Part shown: in pieces, positions 32,563 through 49,300 of the stretch
How positions within the stretch are numbered: the stretch's first letter is position 1
Layout: each line of letters starts with the position of its first letter
Assembly: GCA_949126835.1 (NCBI GenBank)
Contig: CASBPS010000188.1
Location: forward strand, 62,001-126,000
Length of the DNA stretch: 64,000 nucleotides
DNA from: Anisus vortex
Taxonomy: Eukaryota > Mollusca > Gastropoda > Planorbidae
Direction of reading: 5' to 3'
Translations under genes and position numbers: made by a program
Notes under the pieces: generated by a model
Database searches by the model: none
Told to the model about the DNA's origin: nothing
What the model saw: the letters and a program-made list of their open reading frames with translations, nothing else

Positions 32563-35500
32563 TCGCATCATCTCTTTCAACTTTCTTTACATATCTCACT
32601 TTACGTTTAATGAAACACATCATCTATTCTAACATTCTATACATTTCTCACTATACGTTTTATGAATCACATCATCTATTCTAACATTCTATACATATCT
32701 CACTTTACGGTCCATAAATCAATTCATCTATTCTAGCATTCTATACATATCTCACTTCACGTTCCATGAATCTTAACATCTATTCTAATATTCTATACAT
32801 ATATCACTTCACGTTCCATGAATCACATCATCTATTCTAACATTCTATACATATCTCACTTCACGTTCCATGAATCACATCATAAATTCTAACATTCTAT
32901 ACATAATATTTCTCTTCACTTTCCATGAATCCATCTATTCTAACATTCTATACATATCTCACTTCACGTTCCATGAATCACATCATATATTCTAACATTC
33001 TATACATATCTTACTTCACGTTCCAATAATCACATCATCGGCTCTACCATTCTATACATATCTCACTTCACGTTCCATGAATCACATCATCTATTATAAC
33101 ATTCTATACATATATCACTCCATGTTCTATGAATCACATCATCTTTTCTAACATTCTATACATATCTCTCTTTATGTTACAAATATCCATCTATTCTAAC
33201 AATCTATACATATCTTTCTTCACTTTCCATGAATCCATCTATTCTAAGATTCTATACAAAACTCTCTTCACTTTCCATGATTCCATCTATTCTAACATTT
33301 TATACATATTTCACTTCACTTTCCATGAATCCATCTATTCTAACATTCTATACATATTTCTCTACACTTTCCATAAATCCATCTATTCTAACATTCTATA
33401 CATACCTCACTTCTCGTTCCATGAATCAAATCTTATATTCTAGCATTCTATACATATCTCACTTCACGTTCAATGAATCACATCATCTATTCTAACATTC
33501 TATACATATCTCACTTCACGTTCGATGAATCAAATCATCTATTCTAACATTCTATACATATCTCACTTCAAGTTCCATGAATCACATCATCTATTATAAC
33601 ATTCTATATATATATCACTCCATGTTCTATGAATCAAATCATCTATTCTAACATTCTATACATATCTTTATTTTTGTTATATATATAAGTTTATTCTAAC
33701 ATTCTATACATATCTCTCTTCACTTTCCATGAATCCATCTATTCTAAGATTCTATACAAATCTCTCTTTACTTTCCATGATTCCATCTATTCTAACATTT
33801 TATACATATTTCTCTTCACTTTGCATGAATCCATCTATTCTAACATTCTATACATATTTTTCTACACTTTCCATGAATCCATCGATTCTAACATTCTATA
33901 CATATCTCACTTAACGTTCCAATAATCACATCATCTTTTCTACCATTCTATACATATCTCACTTTACGTTCCATGAATCACATCATCTATTCTAACATTC
34001 TATACATATCTCACTTCTCGTTCCATGAATCACATCATCTATTCTAACATTCTATACATATCTTACTTTACGTTCCATACATCATATCATCTATTCTAAC
34101 ATTCTATAAATATCTCCCTTCACGTTCCATGAATCACAACATCTATTCTAACATTCTACACATATCTCACTTCACGTTCCATGAATCACATCATCTATTA
34201 TAACATTCTATACATATATCACTCCATGTTCTATAAATCACATCATCTATTCTAACATTCTATACATATCTCTCTTTATGTTACATATATCCATCTATTC
34301 TAACAATCTATACATATCTTTCTTCACTTTCCATGAATCCATCTATTCTAAGATTCTATACAAAACTCTCTTCACTTTCCATGATTCCATCTATTCTAAC
34401 ATTTTATACATATTTCACTTCACTTTTCATGAATCCATCTATTCTTACATTCTAAACATATTTCTCTACACTTTCCATGAATCTATCTATTCTAACTTTC
34501 TATATATACCTCACTTCACGTTCCATGAATCAAATATTATATTCTAACATTCTATACATATCTCACTTCACGTTCAATGAATCACATCATCTATTCTAAC
34601 ATTCTATACATATCTCACTTCACGTTCGATGAATCAAATCATCTATTCTAACATTCTATACATATCTCGATTCACGTTCCATGAATCACATCATCTATTA
34701 TAACATTCTATACATATATCACTTCATGTTCTATGAATCACATTATCTATTCTAACATTCTATACATATCTCTCTTTCTGATCCATATATCCATCTATTC
34801 TAACATTCCATACATATCTCTCTTAACTTTCCATGAATCCATCTATTCTAAGATTATATACAAATCACTCTTCAATTTCCATGATTCCATCTATTCTAAC
34901 ATTTTATACATATTTCTCTTCACTTTTCATGAATCCATCTATTCTAACATTCTATACATATCTCACTTCACGTTCCATGAATCACATCATATATTCTAAC
35001 ATTTTATAAATATATCACTTCACGTTCTATGAATCACATCATCTATTCTACCATTCTATTTATATCTCACTTCACGTTCCATTAATCACATCATCTATTC
35101 TAACATTCTATACATATATCACTTCACGTTCTATGAATCACATCATCTATTCTAACATTCTGTACATATCTCACTTCACGTTCCATAAATCACATCATCT
35201 ATTCTAACATTCTATACATAACTCACTTTACGTTTCATGAATCACTTCATCTATTCTAACATTCTATACATGTCTCACTTAACGTTCAATGAATCTTATC
35301 ATCTATTCTAACATTCTATACATATTTCACCTCACGTTACATGAATCAGTTTTTCTAACATTCTATACATATCTCACTTCACGTTCCATGAATCAATCTA
35401 TTCTAACATTCTATACATATCTCACTTCACGTTTCATGAATCGCATCATCTCTTTCAACTTTCTTTACATATCTCACTTTACGTTTAATGAAACACATCA

Positions 35501-36500
35501 TCTATTCTAACATTCTATACATTTCTCACTATACGTTTTATGAATCACATCATCTATTCTAACATTCTATACATATCTCACTTTACGGTCCATAAATCAA
35601 TTCATCTATTCTAGCATTCTATACATATCTCACTTCACGTTCCATGAATCTTAACATCTATTCTAATATTCTATACATATATCACTTCACGTTCCATGAT
35701 ATCACATCATCTATTCTAACATTCTATACATATCTCACTTCACGTTCCATGAATCACATCATAAATTCTAACATTCTATACATATCTCTCTTTACTTTCC
35801 ATGAATCCATCTATTCTAACATTCTATACATATCTCACTTCACGTTCCATGAATCACATCATATATTCTAACATTCTATACATATCTTACTTCACGTTCC
35901 AATAATCACATCATCGGCTCTACCATTCTATACATATCTCACTTCACGTTCCATGAATCACATCATCTATTATAACATTCTATACATATATCACTCCATG
36001 TTCTATGAATCACATCATCTATTCTAACATTCTATACATATCTCTTTTTATGTTACATATATCCATCTATTCTAACAATCTATACATATCTTTCTTCACT
36101 TTCCATGAATCCATCTATTCTAAGATTTTATACAAAACTCTCTTCACTTTCCATGATTCCATCTATTCTAACATTTTATACATATTTCACTTCACTTTCC
36201 ATGAATCCATCTATTCTAACATTCTATACATATTTCTCTACACTTTCCATAAATCCATCTATTCTAACATTCTATACATACCTCACTTCTCGTTCCATGA
36301 ATCAAATCTTATATTCTAGCATTCTATACATATCTCACTTCACGTTCAATGAATCACATCATCTATTCTAACATTCTATACATATCTCACTTCACGTTCG
36401 ATGAATCAAATCATCTATTCTAACATTCTATACATATCTCACTTCAAGTTCCATGAATCACATCATCTATTATAACATTCTATACATATATCACTTCATG
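32563..36500. repeat. Region C block duplicated at 38938-42822
   Basis: A stretch of about 3.9 kb recurs at offset 6375. The offset becomes 6323 after a one-monomer (52-bp) loss near 41590 and 6322 after a further 1-bp change near 35700. A private variant reading CTATACATAATATTTCTC occurs only at about 32900 and 39276, which supports direct duplication of this block. Confidence 0.75.
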
Positions 36501-39500
36501 TTCTATGAATCACATCATCTATTCTAACATTCTATACATATCTCACTTTACGGTCCATAAATCAATTCATCTATTCTAGCATTCTATACATATCTCACTT
36601 CACGTTCCATGAATCTTAACATCTATTCTAATATTCTATACATATATCACTTCACGTTCCATGAATCACATCATCTATTCTAACATTCTATACATATCTC
36701 ACTTCACGTTCCATAAATCACATCATAAATTCTAACATTCTATACATATTTCTCTTCACTTTCCATGAATCCATCTATTCTAACATTCTATACATATCTC
36801 ACTTCACGTTCCATGAATCACATCATATATTCTAACATTCTATACATATCTTACTTCACGTTCCAATAATCACATCATCGGCTCTACCATTCTATACATA
36901 TCTCACTTCACGTTCCATGAATCACATCATCTATTATAACATTCTATACATATATCACTCCATGTTCTATGAATCACATCATCTTTTCTAACATTCTATA
37001 CATATCTCTCTTTATGTTACATATATCCATCTATTCTAACAATCTATACATATCTTTCTTCACTTTCCATGAATCCATCTATTCTAAGATTCTATACAAA
37101 ACTCTCTTCACTTTCCATGATTCCATCTATTCTAACATTTTATACATATTTCACTTCACTTTCCATGAATCCATCTATTCTAACATTCTATACATATTTC
37201 TCTACACTTTCCATAAATCCATCTATTCTAACATTCTATACATACCTCACTTCTCGTTCCATGAATCAAATCTTATATTCTAGCATTCTATACATATCTC
37301 ACTTCACGTTCAATGAATCACATCATCTATTCTAACATTCTATACATATCTCACTTTACGGTCCATAAATCAATTCATCTATTCTAACATTCTATACATA
37401 TCTCACTTCACGTTCCATGAATCTTAACATCTATTCTAACATTCTATACATATATCACTTCACGTTCCATAAATCACATCATCTATTCTAACATTCTATA
37501 CATATCTCACTTCACGTTCCATGAATCACATAATAAATTCTAACATTGTATACATATTTCTCTTCACTTTCCATGAATCCATCTATTCTAACATTCTATA
37601 CATATCTCACTTCACGTTCCATGAATCACATCATATATTCTAACATTCTATACATATCTCACTTCACGTTCCAATAATCACATCATCGGCTCTACCATTC
37701 TATACATATCTCACTTCACGTTCCATGAATCACATCATCTATTATAACATTCTATACATATATCACTCCATGTTCTATGAATCACATCATCTATTCTAAC
37801 ATTCTATACATATCTCTCTTTATGTTACATATATCCATCTATTCCAACAATCTATACATATCTTTCTTCACTTTCCATAAATCCATGTATTCTAAGATTC
37901 TATACAAAACTCTCTTCACTTTCCATGATTCCATCTATTCTAACATTTTATACATATTTCACTTCACTTTCCATGAATCCATCTATTCTAACATTCTATA
38001 CATATTTCTCTTCACTTTCCATGAATCCATCTATTCTAACATTCTATTCATACCTCACTTCTCGTTCCATGAATCAAATCTTATATTCTAGCATTCTATA
38101 CATATCTCACTTCACTTTCAATGAATCACATCATCTATTCTAACATTCTATACATATCTCACTTCACGTTCGATAAATCAAATCATCTATTATAACATTC
38201 TATACATATCTCACTTTACGTTCCATGAATCACAACATCTATTCTAACATTCTATACATATCTCACTTCACGTTCCATGAATCACATCATCTATTATAAC
38301 ATTCTATATATATATCACTCCATGTTCTATGAATCAAATCATCTATTCTAACATTCTATACATATCTTTATTTTTGTTATATATATAAGTTTATTCTAAC
38401 ATTCTATACATATCTCTCTTCACTTTCCATGAATCCATCTATTCTAAGATTCTATACAAATCTCTCTTTACTTTCCATGATTCCATCTATTCTAACATTT
38501 TATACATATTTCTCTTCACTTTCCATGAATCCATCTATTCTAACATTCTATACATATTTTTCTACACTTTCCATGAATCCATCGATTCTACCATTCTATA
38601 CATATCTCACTTTACGTTCCATGAATCACATCATCTATTCTAACATTCTATACATATCTCACTTCTCGTTCCATGAATCACATCATCTATTCTAACATTC
38701 TATACATATCTTACTTTACGTTCCATACATCACATCATCTTTTCTACCTTTCTATAAATATCTCACTTCACGTTCCATGAATCACATCATCTATTCTAAC
38801 ATTCTATACATATCTCACTTCTCGTTCCATACATCAAATCATCTATTCTAACATTCTATACATATCTTACTTTACGTTCCATACATCATATCATCTATTC
38901 TAACATTCTATAAATATCTCACTTCACGTTCCATGAATCACATCATCTCTTTCAACTTTCTTTACATATCTCACTTTACGTTTAATGAAACACATCATCT
39001 ATTCTAACATTCTATACATTTCTCACTATACGTTTTATGAATCACATCATCTATTCTAACATTCTATACATATCTCACTTTACGGTCCATAAATCAATTC
39101 ATCTATTCTAGCATTCTATACATATCTCACTTCACGTTCCATGAATCTTAACATCTATTCTAATATTCTATACATATATCACTTCACGTTCCATGAATCA
39201 CATCATCTATTCTAACATTCTATACATATCTCACTTCACGTTCCATGAATCACATCATAAATTCTAACATTCTATACATAATATTTCTCTTCACTTTCCA
39301 TGAATCCATCTATTCTAACATTCTATACATATCTCACTTCACGTTCCATGAATCACATCATATATTCTAACATTCTATACATATCTTACTTCACGTTCCA
39401 ATAATCACATCATCGGCTCTACCATTCTATACATATCTCACTTCACGTTCCATGAATCACATCATCTATTATAACATTCTATACATATATCACTCCATGT

Positions 39501-42500
39501 TCTATGAATCACATCATCTTTTCTAACATTCTATACATATCTCTCTTTATGTTACATATATCCATCTATTCTAACAATCTATACATATCTTTCTTCACTT
39601 TCCATGAATCCATCTATTCTAAGATTCTATACAAAACTCTCTTCACTTTCCATGATTCCTTCTATTCTAACATTTTATACATATTTCACTTCACTTTCCA
39701 TGAATCCATCTATTCTAACATTCTATACATATTTCTCTACACTTTCCATAAATCCATCTATTCTAACATTCTATACATACCTCACTTCTCGTTCCATGAA
39801 TCAAATCTTATATTCTAGCATTCTATACATATCTCACTTCACGTTCAATGAATCACATCATCTATTCTAACATTCTATACATATCTCACTTCACGTTCGA
39901 TGAATCAAATCATCTATTCTAACATTCTATACATATCTCACTTCAAGTTCCATGAATCACATCATCTATTATAACATTCTATATATATATCACTCCATGT
40001 TCTATGAATCAAATCATCTATTCTAACATTCTATACATATCTTTATTTTTGTTATATATATAAGTTTATTCTAACATTCTATACATATCTCTCTTCACTT
40101 TCCATGAATCCATCTATTCTAAGATTCTATACAAATCTCTCTTTACTTTCCATGATTCCATCTATTCTAACATTTTATACATATTTCTCTTCACTTTGCA
40201 TGAATCCATCTATTCTAACATTCTATACATATTTTTCTACACTTTCCATGAATCCATCGATTCTAACATTCTATACATATCTCACTTAACGTTCCAATAA
40301 TCACATCATCTTTTCTACCATTCTATACATATCTCACTTTACGTTCCATGAATCACATCATCTATTCTAACATTCTATACATATCTCACTTCTCGTTCCA
40401 TGAATCACATCATCTATTCTAACATTCTATACATATCTTACTTTACGTTCCATACATCATATCATCTATTGTAACATTCTATAAATATCTCACTTCACGT
40501 TCCATGAATCACAACATCTATTCTAACATTCTACACATATCTCACTTCACGTTCCATGAATCACATCATCTATTATAACATTCTATACATATATCACTCC
40601 ATGTTCTATGAATCACATCATCTATTCTAACATTCTATACATATCTCTCTTTATGTTACATATATCCATCTATTCTAACAATCTATACATATCTTTCTTC
40701 ACTTTCCATGAATCCATCTATTCTAAGATTCTATACAAAACTCTCTTCACTTTCCATGATTCCATCTATTCTAACATTTTATACATATTTCACTTCACTT
40801 TTCATGAATCCATCTATTCTAACATTCTAAACATATTTCTCTACACTTTCCATGAATCTATCTATTCTAACATTCTATATATACCTCACTTCACGTTCCA
40901 TGAATCAAATATTATATTCTAACATTCTATACATATCTCACTTCACGTTCAATGAATCACATCATCTATTCTAACATTCTATACATATCTCACTTCACGT
41001 TCGATGAATCAAATCATCTATTCTAACATTCTATACATATCTCGATTCACGTTCCATGAATCACATCATCTATTATAACATTCTATACATATATCACTTC
41101 ATGTTCTATGAATCACATTATCTATTCTAACATTCTATACATATCTCTCTTTCTGATCCATATATCCATCTATTCTAACATTCCATACATATCTCTCTTA
41201 ACTTTCCATGAATCCATCTATTCTAAGATTATATACAAATCACTCTTCAATTTCCATGATTCCATCTATTCTAACATTTTATACATATTTCTCTTCACTT
41301 TTCATGAATCCGTCTATTCTAACATTCTATACATATCTCACTTCACGTTCCATGAATCACATCATATATTCTAACATTTTATAAATATATCACTTCACGT
41401 TCTATGAATCACATCATCTATTCTACCATTCTATTTATATCTCACTTCACGTTCCATTAATCACATCATCTATTCTAACATTCTATACATATATCACTTC
41501 ACGTTCTATGAATCACATCATCTATTCTAACATTCTATACATATCTCACTTCACGTTCCATAAATCACATCATCTATTCTAACATTCTATACATGTCTCA
41601 CTTAACGTTCAATGAATCTTATCATCTATTCTAACATTCTATACATATTTCACCTCACGTTACATGAATCAGTTTTTCTAACATTCTATACATATCTCAC
41701 TTCACGTTCCATGAATCAATCTATTCTAACATTCTATACATATCTCACTTCACGTTTCATGAATCGCATCATCTCTTTCAACTTTCTTTACATATCTCAC
41801 TTTACGTTTAATGAAACACATCATCTATTCTAACATTCTATACATTTCTCACTATACGTTTTATGAATCACATCATCTATTCTAACATTCTATACATATC
41901 TCACTTTACGGTCCATAAATCAATTCATCTATTCTAGCATTCTATACATATCTCACTTCACGTTCCATGAATCTTAACATCTATTCTAATATTCTATACA
42001 TATATCACTTCACGTTCCATGAATCACATCATCTATTCTAACATTCTATACATATCTCACTTCACGTTCCATGAATCACATCATAAATTCTAACATTCTA
42101 TACATATCTCTCTTTACTTTCCATGAATCCATCTATTCTAACATTCTATACATATCTCACTTCACGTTCCATGAATCACATCATATATTCTAACATTCTA
42201 TACATATCTTACTTCACGTTCCAATAATCACATCATCGGCTCTACCATTCTATACATATCTCACTTCACGTTCCATGAATCACATCATCTATTATAACAT
42301 TCTATACATATATCACTCCATGTTCTATGAATCACATCATCTATTCTAACATTCTATACATATCTCTCTTTATGTTACATATATCCATCTATTCTAACAA
42401 TCTATACATATCTTTCTTCACTTTCCATGAATCCATCTATTCTAAGATTCTATACAAAACTCTCTTCACTTTCCATGATTCCATCTATTCTAACATTTTA

Positions 42501-45500
42501 TACATATTTCACTTCACTTTCCATGAATCCATCTATTCTAACATTCTATACATATTTCTCTACACTTTCCATAAATCCATCTATTCTAACATTCTATACA
42601 TACCTCACTTCTCGTTCCATGAATCAAATCTTATATTCTAGCATTCTATACATATCTCACTTCACGTTCAATGAATCACATCATCTATTCTAACATTCTA
42701 TACATATCTCACTTCACGTTCGATGAATCAAATCAACTATTCTAACATTCTATACATATCTCACTTCAAGTTCCATGAATCACATCATCTATTATAACAT
42801 TCTATACATATATCACTTCATGTTCTATGAATCACATTATCTATTCTAACATTCTATACATATCTCTCTTTCTGTTCCATATATCCATCTATTCTAACAT
42901 TCCATACATATCTTTCTTAACTTTCCATGAATCCATCTATTCTAAGATTGTATACAAATCACTCTTCAATTTCCATGATTCCATCTATTCTAACATTTTA
43001 TACATATTTCTCTTCACTTTCCATGAATCCATCTATTCTAACATTCTATACATATCTCACTTCACGTTCTATGAATCACATCATCTATTCTACCATTCTA
43101 TTTATATCTCACTTCACGTTTCATGAATCACATCATCTATTCTAACATTCTATACATATCTCACTTCACGTTCCATGAATCACATCATCTATTCTAACAT
43201 TATATACATATCTCACTTCACGTTCCATAAATCACATCATCTATTCTAACATTCTATACATAACTCACTTTACGTTTCATGAATCACTTCATCTATTCTA
43301 ACATTCTATACATTTCTCACTTCACGTTCAATGAATCACATCATCTATTCTAACATTCTATAAATATTTTACCTCACGTTCCATGAATCAGTTTTTCTAA
43401 CATTCTATACATATCTCACTTCACGTTCCATGAATCAATCTATTCTAACATTCTATACATATCTCACTTCACGTTTCATGAATCGCACCATCTATTTCAA
43501 CTTTCTTTACATATCTCACTTCACGTTCCATGAATCACATCATAAATTCTAACATTGTATACATATTTCTCTTTACTTTCCATGAATCCATCTATTCTAA
43601 CATTCTATACATATCTCAATCCACGTTCCATGAATCACATCATATATTCTAACATTCTATACATATCTCACTTCACGTTCCATGAATCACATCATCGATT
43701 CTAACATTCTATACATATCTCACTTCACGTTCCATGAATCAAATCATCTATTCTAACATTCTATACATATCTAACTTCACGTTCCATGAATCACATCATC
43801 TATTCTAACATTCTATACATATCTTACTTTACGTTTCATAAATCAAATCATCTATTCTAACATTCCATACATATCTCACTTCACGTTCCATGAATCACAA
43901 CATCTATTCTAACATTCTATACATATCTCACTTCACGTTCCATGAATCCCATCATCTATTATAACATTCTATATATATATCACTCCATGTTCTATGAATC
44001 AAATCATCTATTCTAACATTCTATACATATCTTTATTTTTGTTACATATATCCGTCTATTCTAACATTCTATACATATCTCTCTTCACTTTCCATGAATC
44101 CATCTATTCTAAGATTCTATACAAATCTCTCTTTACTTTCCATGATTCCATCTATTCTAACATTTTATACATATTTCTCTTCACTTTCCATGAATCCATC
44201 TATTCTAACATTCTATACATATTTTTCTACACTTTCCATGAATCCATCGATTCTAACATTCTATACATATCTTACTTAACGTTCCAATTATCACATCATC
44301 TGCTCTACCATTCTATACATATCTCACTTTACGTTCCATGAATCACATCATCTATTCTAACATTCTATACATATCTCACTTCTCGTTCCATAAATCACAT
44401 CATCTATTCTAACATTCTATACATATCTCACTTTACGTTCCATAAATCAAATCATCTATTCTAACATTCTATACATATCTCACTTCACGTTCCATGAATC
44501 ACAACATCTATTCTAACATTCTAGACATATCTCACTTCACGTTCCATGAATCACATCATCTATTATAACATTCTATACATATATCACTCCATGTTCTATG
44601 AATCACATCATCTATTCTAACATTCTATACATATCTCTCTTTATGTTACATATATCCATCTATTCTAACAATCTATACATATCTTTCTTCACTTTCCATC
44701 AATCCATCTATTCTATCATTTTATACATATTTCACTTCGCTTTTCATGAATCCATCTTTTCTAACATTCTATACATATTTCTCTACACTTTCCATGAATC
44801 TATCTATTCTAACATTCTATACATACCTCACTTCACGTTCCATGAATCAAATATTATATTCTAACATTCTATACATATCTCACTTCACGTTCAATGAATC
44901 ACATCATCTATTTTAACATTCTATACATATCTCACTTCACGTTCGATGAATCAAATCATCTATTCTAACATTCTATACATATCTCGTTTCACGTTCCATG
45001 AATCAAATCATCTATTATAACATTCTATACATATATCACTTCATGTTCTATGAATCACATTATCTATTCAAACATTCTATACATATCTCTCTTTCTGTTC
45101 CATATATCCATCTATTCTAACATTCCATACATATCTCTCTTAACTTTCCATGAATCCATCTATTCTAAGATTATATACAAATCACTCTTCAATTTCCATG
45201 ATTCCATCTATTCTAACATTTTAGACATATTTCTCTTCACTTTCCATGAATCCATCTATTCTAACATTCTATACATATTTCTCTACACTTTCCATGAATC
45301 TATCTATTCTAACATTCTATACATACCTCACTTCACGTTCCATGAATCAAATATTATATTCTAACATTCTATACATATCTCACTTCACGTTCAATGAATT
45401 ACATCATCTATTCTAACATTCTATACATATCTCACTTCACGTTCGATGAATCAAATAATCTATTCTAACATTCTATACATATCTCACTTCACGTTCCATG

Positions 45501-48500
45501 AATCACATCATCTATTATAACATTCTATACATATATCACTTCATGTTCTATGAATCACATTATCTATTCTAACATTCTATACATATCTCTCTTTCTGTTC
45601 CATATATCCATCTATTCTAACATTCCATACATATCTCTCTTAACTTTCCATGAATCAATCTATTCTAAGATTATATACAAATCACTCTTCAATTTCCATG
45701 ATTCCTTCTATTCTAACATTTTATACATATTTCTCTTCACTTTCCATGAATCCATCTATTCTAATATTCTATACATATCTCACTTCACGTTCCATGAATC
45801 ACATCATATATTCTAACATTCTATACATATATCACGTCACGTTTTATGAATCACATCATCTATTCTACTATTCTATTTATATCTCACTTCACGTTCCATG
45901 AATCACATCATCTATTCTAACATTCTATACATATCTCAATTCACGTTCCATGACTCACATCATCTATTCTAACATTCTATACATATCTCACTTTACGTTC
46001 CATAAATCACATCATCTATTCTAACATTCTATACATATCTCACTTTACGTTTCATGAATCACTTCAACTATTCTAACATTCTATACATGTCTCACTTCAC
46101 GTTCAATGAATCACATCATCTATTCTAACATTCTATACATATTTCACCCCACGTTCCATGAATCAGTTTTTCTAACATTCTATACAAATCTCACTTCACG
46201 TTCCATGAATCAATCTATTCTAACATTCTATACATATCTCACTTCACGTTTCATGAATCGCATCATCTATTTCAACTTTCTTTACATATCTCACTTCACG
46301 TTCAATGAATCACATCATCTATTCTAACATTCTATACATTTCTCACTATACGTTTTATGAATCACATCATCTATTTTAACATTCTATACATATCTCACTT
46401 CACGTTCCATGAATCAAATCATCTATTCTAACATTCTATACATATCTCACTTCACGTTCAATGAATTACATCATCTATTCTAACATTCTATACATATCTC
46501 ACTTCACGTTCGATGAATCAAATAATCTATTCTAACATTCTATACATATCTCACTTCACGTTCCATGAATCACATCATCTATTATAACATTCTATACATA
46601 TATCACTTCATGTTTTATGAATCACATTATCTATTCTAACATACTATACATATCTCTCTTTCTGTTCCATATATCCATCTATTCTAACATTCCATACATA
46701 TCTCTCTTAACTTTCCATGAATCCATCTATTCTAAGATTATATACAAATCACTCTTCAATTTCCATGAATCTATCTATTCTAACATTATATACATATCTC
46801 ACTTCACGTTCAATGAATTACATCATCTATTCTAACATTCTATACATATCTCACTTCACGTTCCATGAATCACATCATATATTCTAACATTCTATACATA
46901 TATCACTTCACGTTCTATGAATCACATCATCTATTCTACCATTCTATTTATATCTCACTTCACGTTCCATGAATCACATCATCTATTTTGACATTCTATA
47001 CATATCTCAATTCTCTTTCCATGAATCACATCATCTATTATAACATTCTATACATATCTCACTTCACGTTCCATAAATCAAATCATCTATTCTAACATTC
47101 TATACATATCTCACTTTACGTTTCATGAATCACTTCAACTATTCTAACATTCTATACATGTCTCACTTCACTTTCAATGAATCACATCATCTATTCTAAC
47201 ATTCTATACATATTTCACCTCACGTTACATGAATCAGTTTTTCTAACATTCTATACATATCTCACTTCACGTTCCATGAATCAATCTATTCTAACATTCT
47301 ATACATATCTCACTTCACGTTTCATGAATCGCATCATCTATTTCAACTTTCTTTACATATCTCACTTCACGTTCAATAAATCACATCATCTATTCTAACA
47401 TTCTATACATTTCTCACTATACGTTTTATTAATCACATCATCTATTTTAACATTCTATACATATCTCACTTCACGTTCCATGTATCAAATCATCTATTCT
47501 AACATTCTATACATATCTCACTTCACGTTCCATGAATCACATCATCTATTCTAACATTCTATACATATCTCACTTTACGTTTCATAAATTAAATCATCTA
47601 TTCTAACATTCCATACATATCTCACTTCACGTTTCATGAATCACATCATCTATTATAACATTCTATATATATATCACTCCATGTTCTATGAATCAAATCA
47701 TCTATTCTAACATTCTATACATATCTTTATTTTTGTAACATATATCCGTCTATTCTAACATTATATACATATCTCTCTTCACTTTCTATGAATCCATCTA
47801 TTCTAAGATTCTATACAAATCTCTCTTTACTTTCCATGATTCCATCTATTCTTACATTTTATACATATTTATTTTCACTTTCCATGAATCTATCTATTCT
47901 AACATTCTATACATATCTCACTTCACGTTCCATGAATCACATCATAATTTCTAACATTGTATACATATCTTACTTCACGTTCCATGAATCACACCATCTA
48001 TTCTAACATTCTATACATATCTCACTTCACGTTCCATGAATCACATCATCTATTCTAACATTATATACATATCCCACTTCAAATTCCATGAATCACATCA
48101 TCTATTCTAACATTCTATACATATCTCACTTCACCTTCCATAAATCAAATCATCTATTCTTAAATTCTATACATATCCCACTTCACGTTCCATGAATCAC
48201 ATCATCTATTCTAACATTCTATACATACCTCACTTCACGTTCCATGAATCACATCATCTATTCTAAGATTCTATACATACCTCACTTCACGTTCCATGAA
48301 TCACATCATCTATTCTAACATTCTATACATAAATCACTCCATGTTCTATGAATCACATCATCTATTCTAACATTCTATACACATCTCTCTTTATGTTACA
48401 TATATCCATCTATTATAACAATCTATACATATCTTTCTTCACTTTCCATGAATCCATCTATTCTAAGATTCTATACAAAACTCTCTTCACTTTCCATGAT

Positions 48501-49300
48501 TCCATCTAATCTAAAATTTTATACATATTTCACTTCACTTTCCATGAATCCATCTATTCTAACATTCTATACATACCTCACTTCACGTTCCATGATTCAA
48601 ATCTTATACTCTAACATTCTATACATATCTCACTTCACATTCAATGAATTACATCATCTATTCTAACATTCTATACATATCTCACTTCACGTTCGATGAA
48701 TCAAATCATCTATTCTAACATTCTATACATATCTCACTTCACGTTCCATGAATCACATCATCTATTATAACATTCTATACATATATCACTTCATGTTCTA
48801 TGAATCACATTATCTATTCTAACATTCTATACATATCTCTCTTTCTGTTCCATGTATCCATCTATTCTAACATTCCATACATATCTCTCTTAACTTACCA
48901 TGAATCCATCTATTCTAAGATTATATACAAATCACTCTTCAATTTCAATAATTCCATCTATTCTAACATTTTATACATATTTCTCTTCACTTTCCATGAA
49001 TCCATCTATTCTAACATTCTATACATATCTCACTTCACGTTCCATGAATCACATCATATATTCTAACATTCTATACATATCTCATATCACGTTTCATGAA
49101 TTACATCATCTATTCTAACATTCTATACATATCTCACTTCACGTTCCATTAATCAATTCATCTATTCTAACATTCTATACATATCTCACTTCACGTTCTA
49201 TAAATCGCATCATCTATTCTACCATTCTATTTATATCTCACTTCACGTTCCATGAATCACATCATCTATTCTAACATTCTATACATATCTCACTTCACGT

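Larger units (their letters stand above)
24561..49300. repeat. Satellite region C, 2.7-3.6-kb higher-order repeats
   Basis: The diagnostic CACTATACGTTTTATGAAT monomer recurs near 26488, 29218, 32648, 35527, 39023, 41848, 46338 and 47412. Most intervals are therefore 2.7-3.5 kb. C-type variants absent from A include ATGTTACATATATCC, CTAACAATCTATAC and CTATACAAAACTCTC. Toward the right end (after about 43 kb) units become less regular and monomers more diverged. That fits the edge of an array where exchange is less frequent. Confidence 0.75.
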
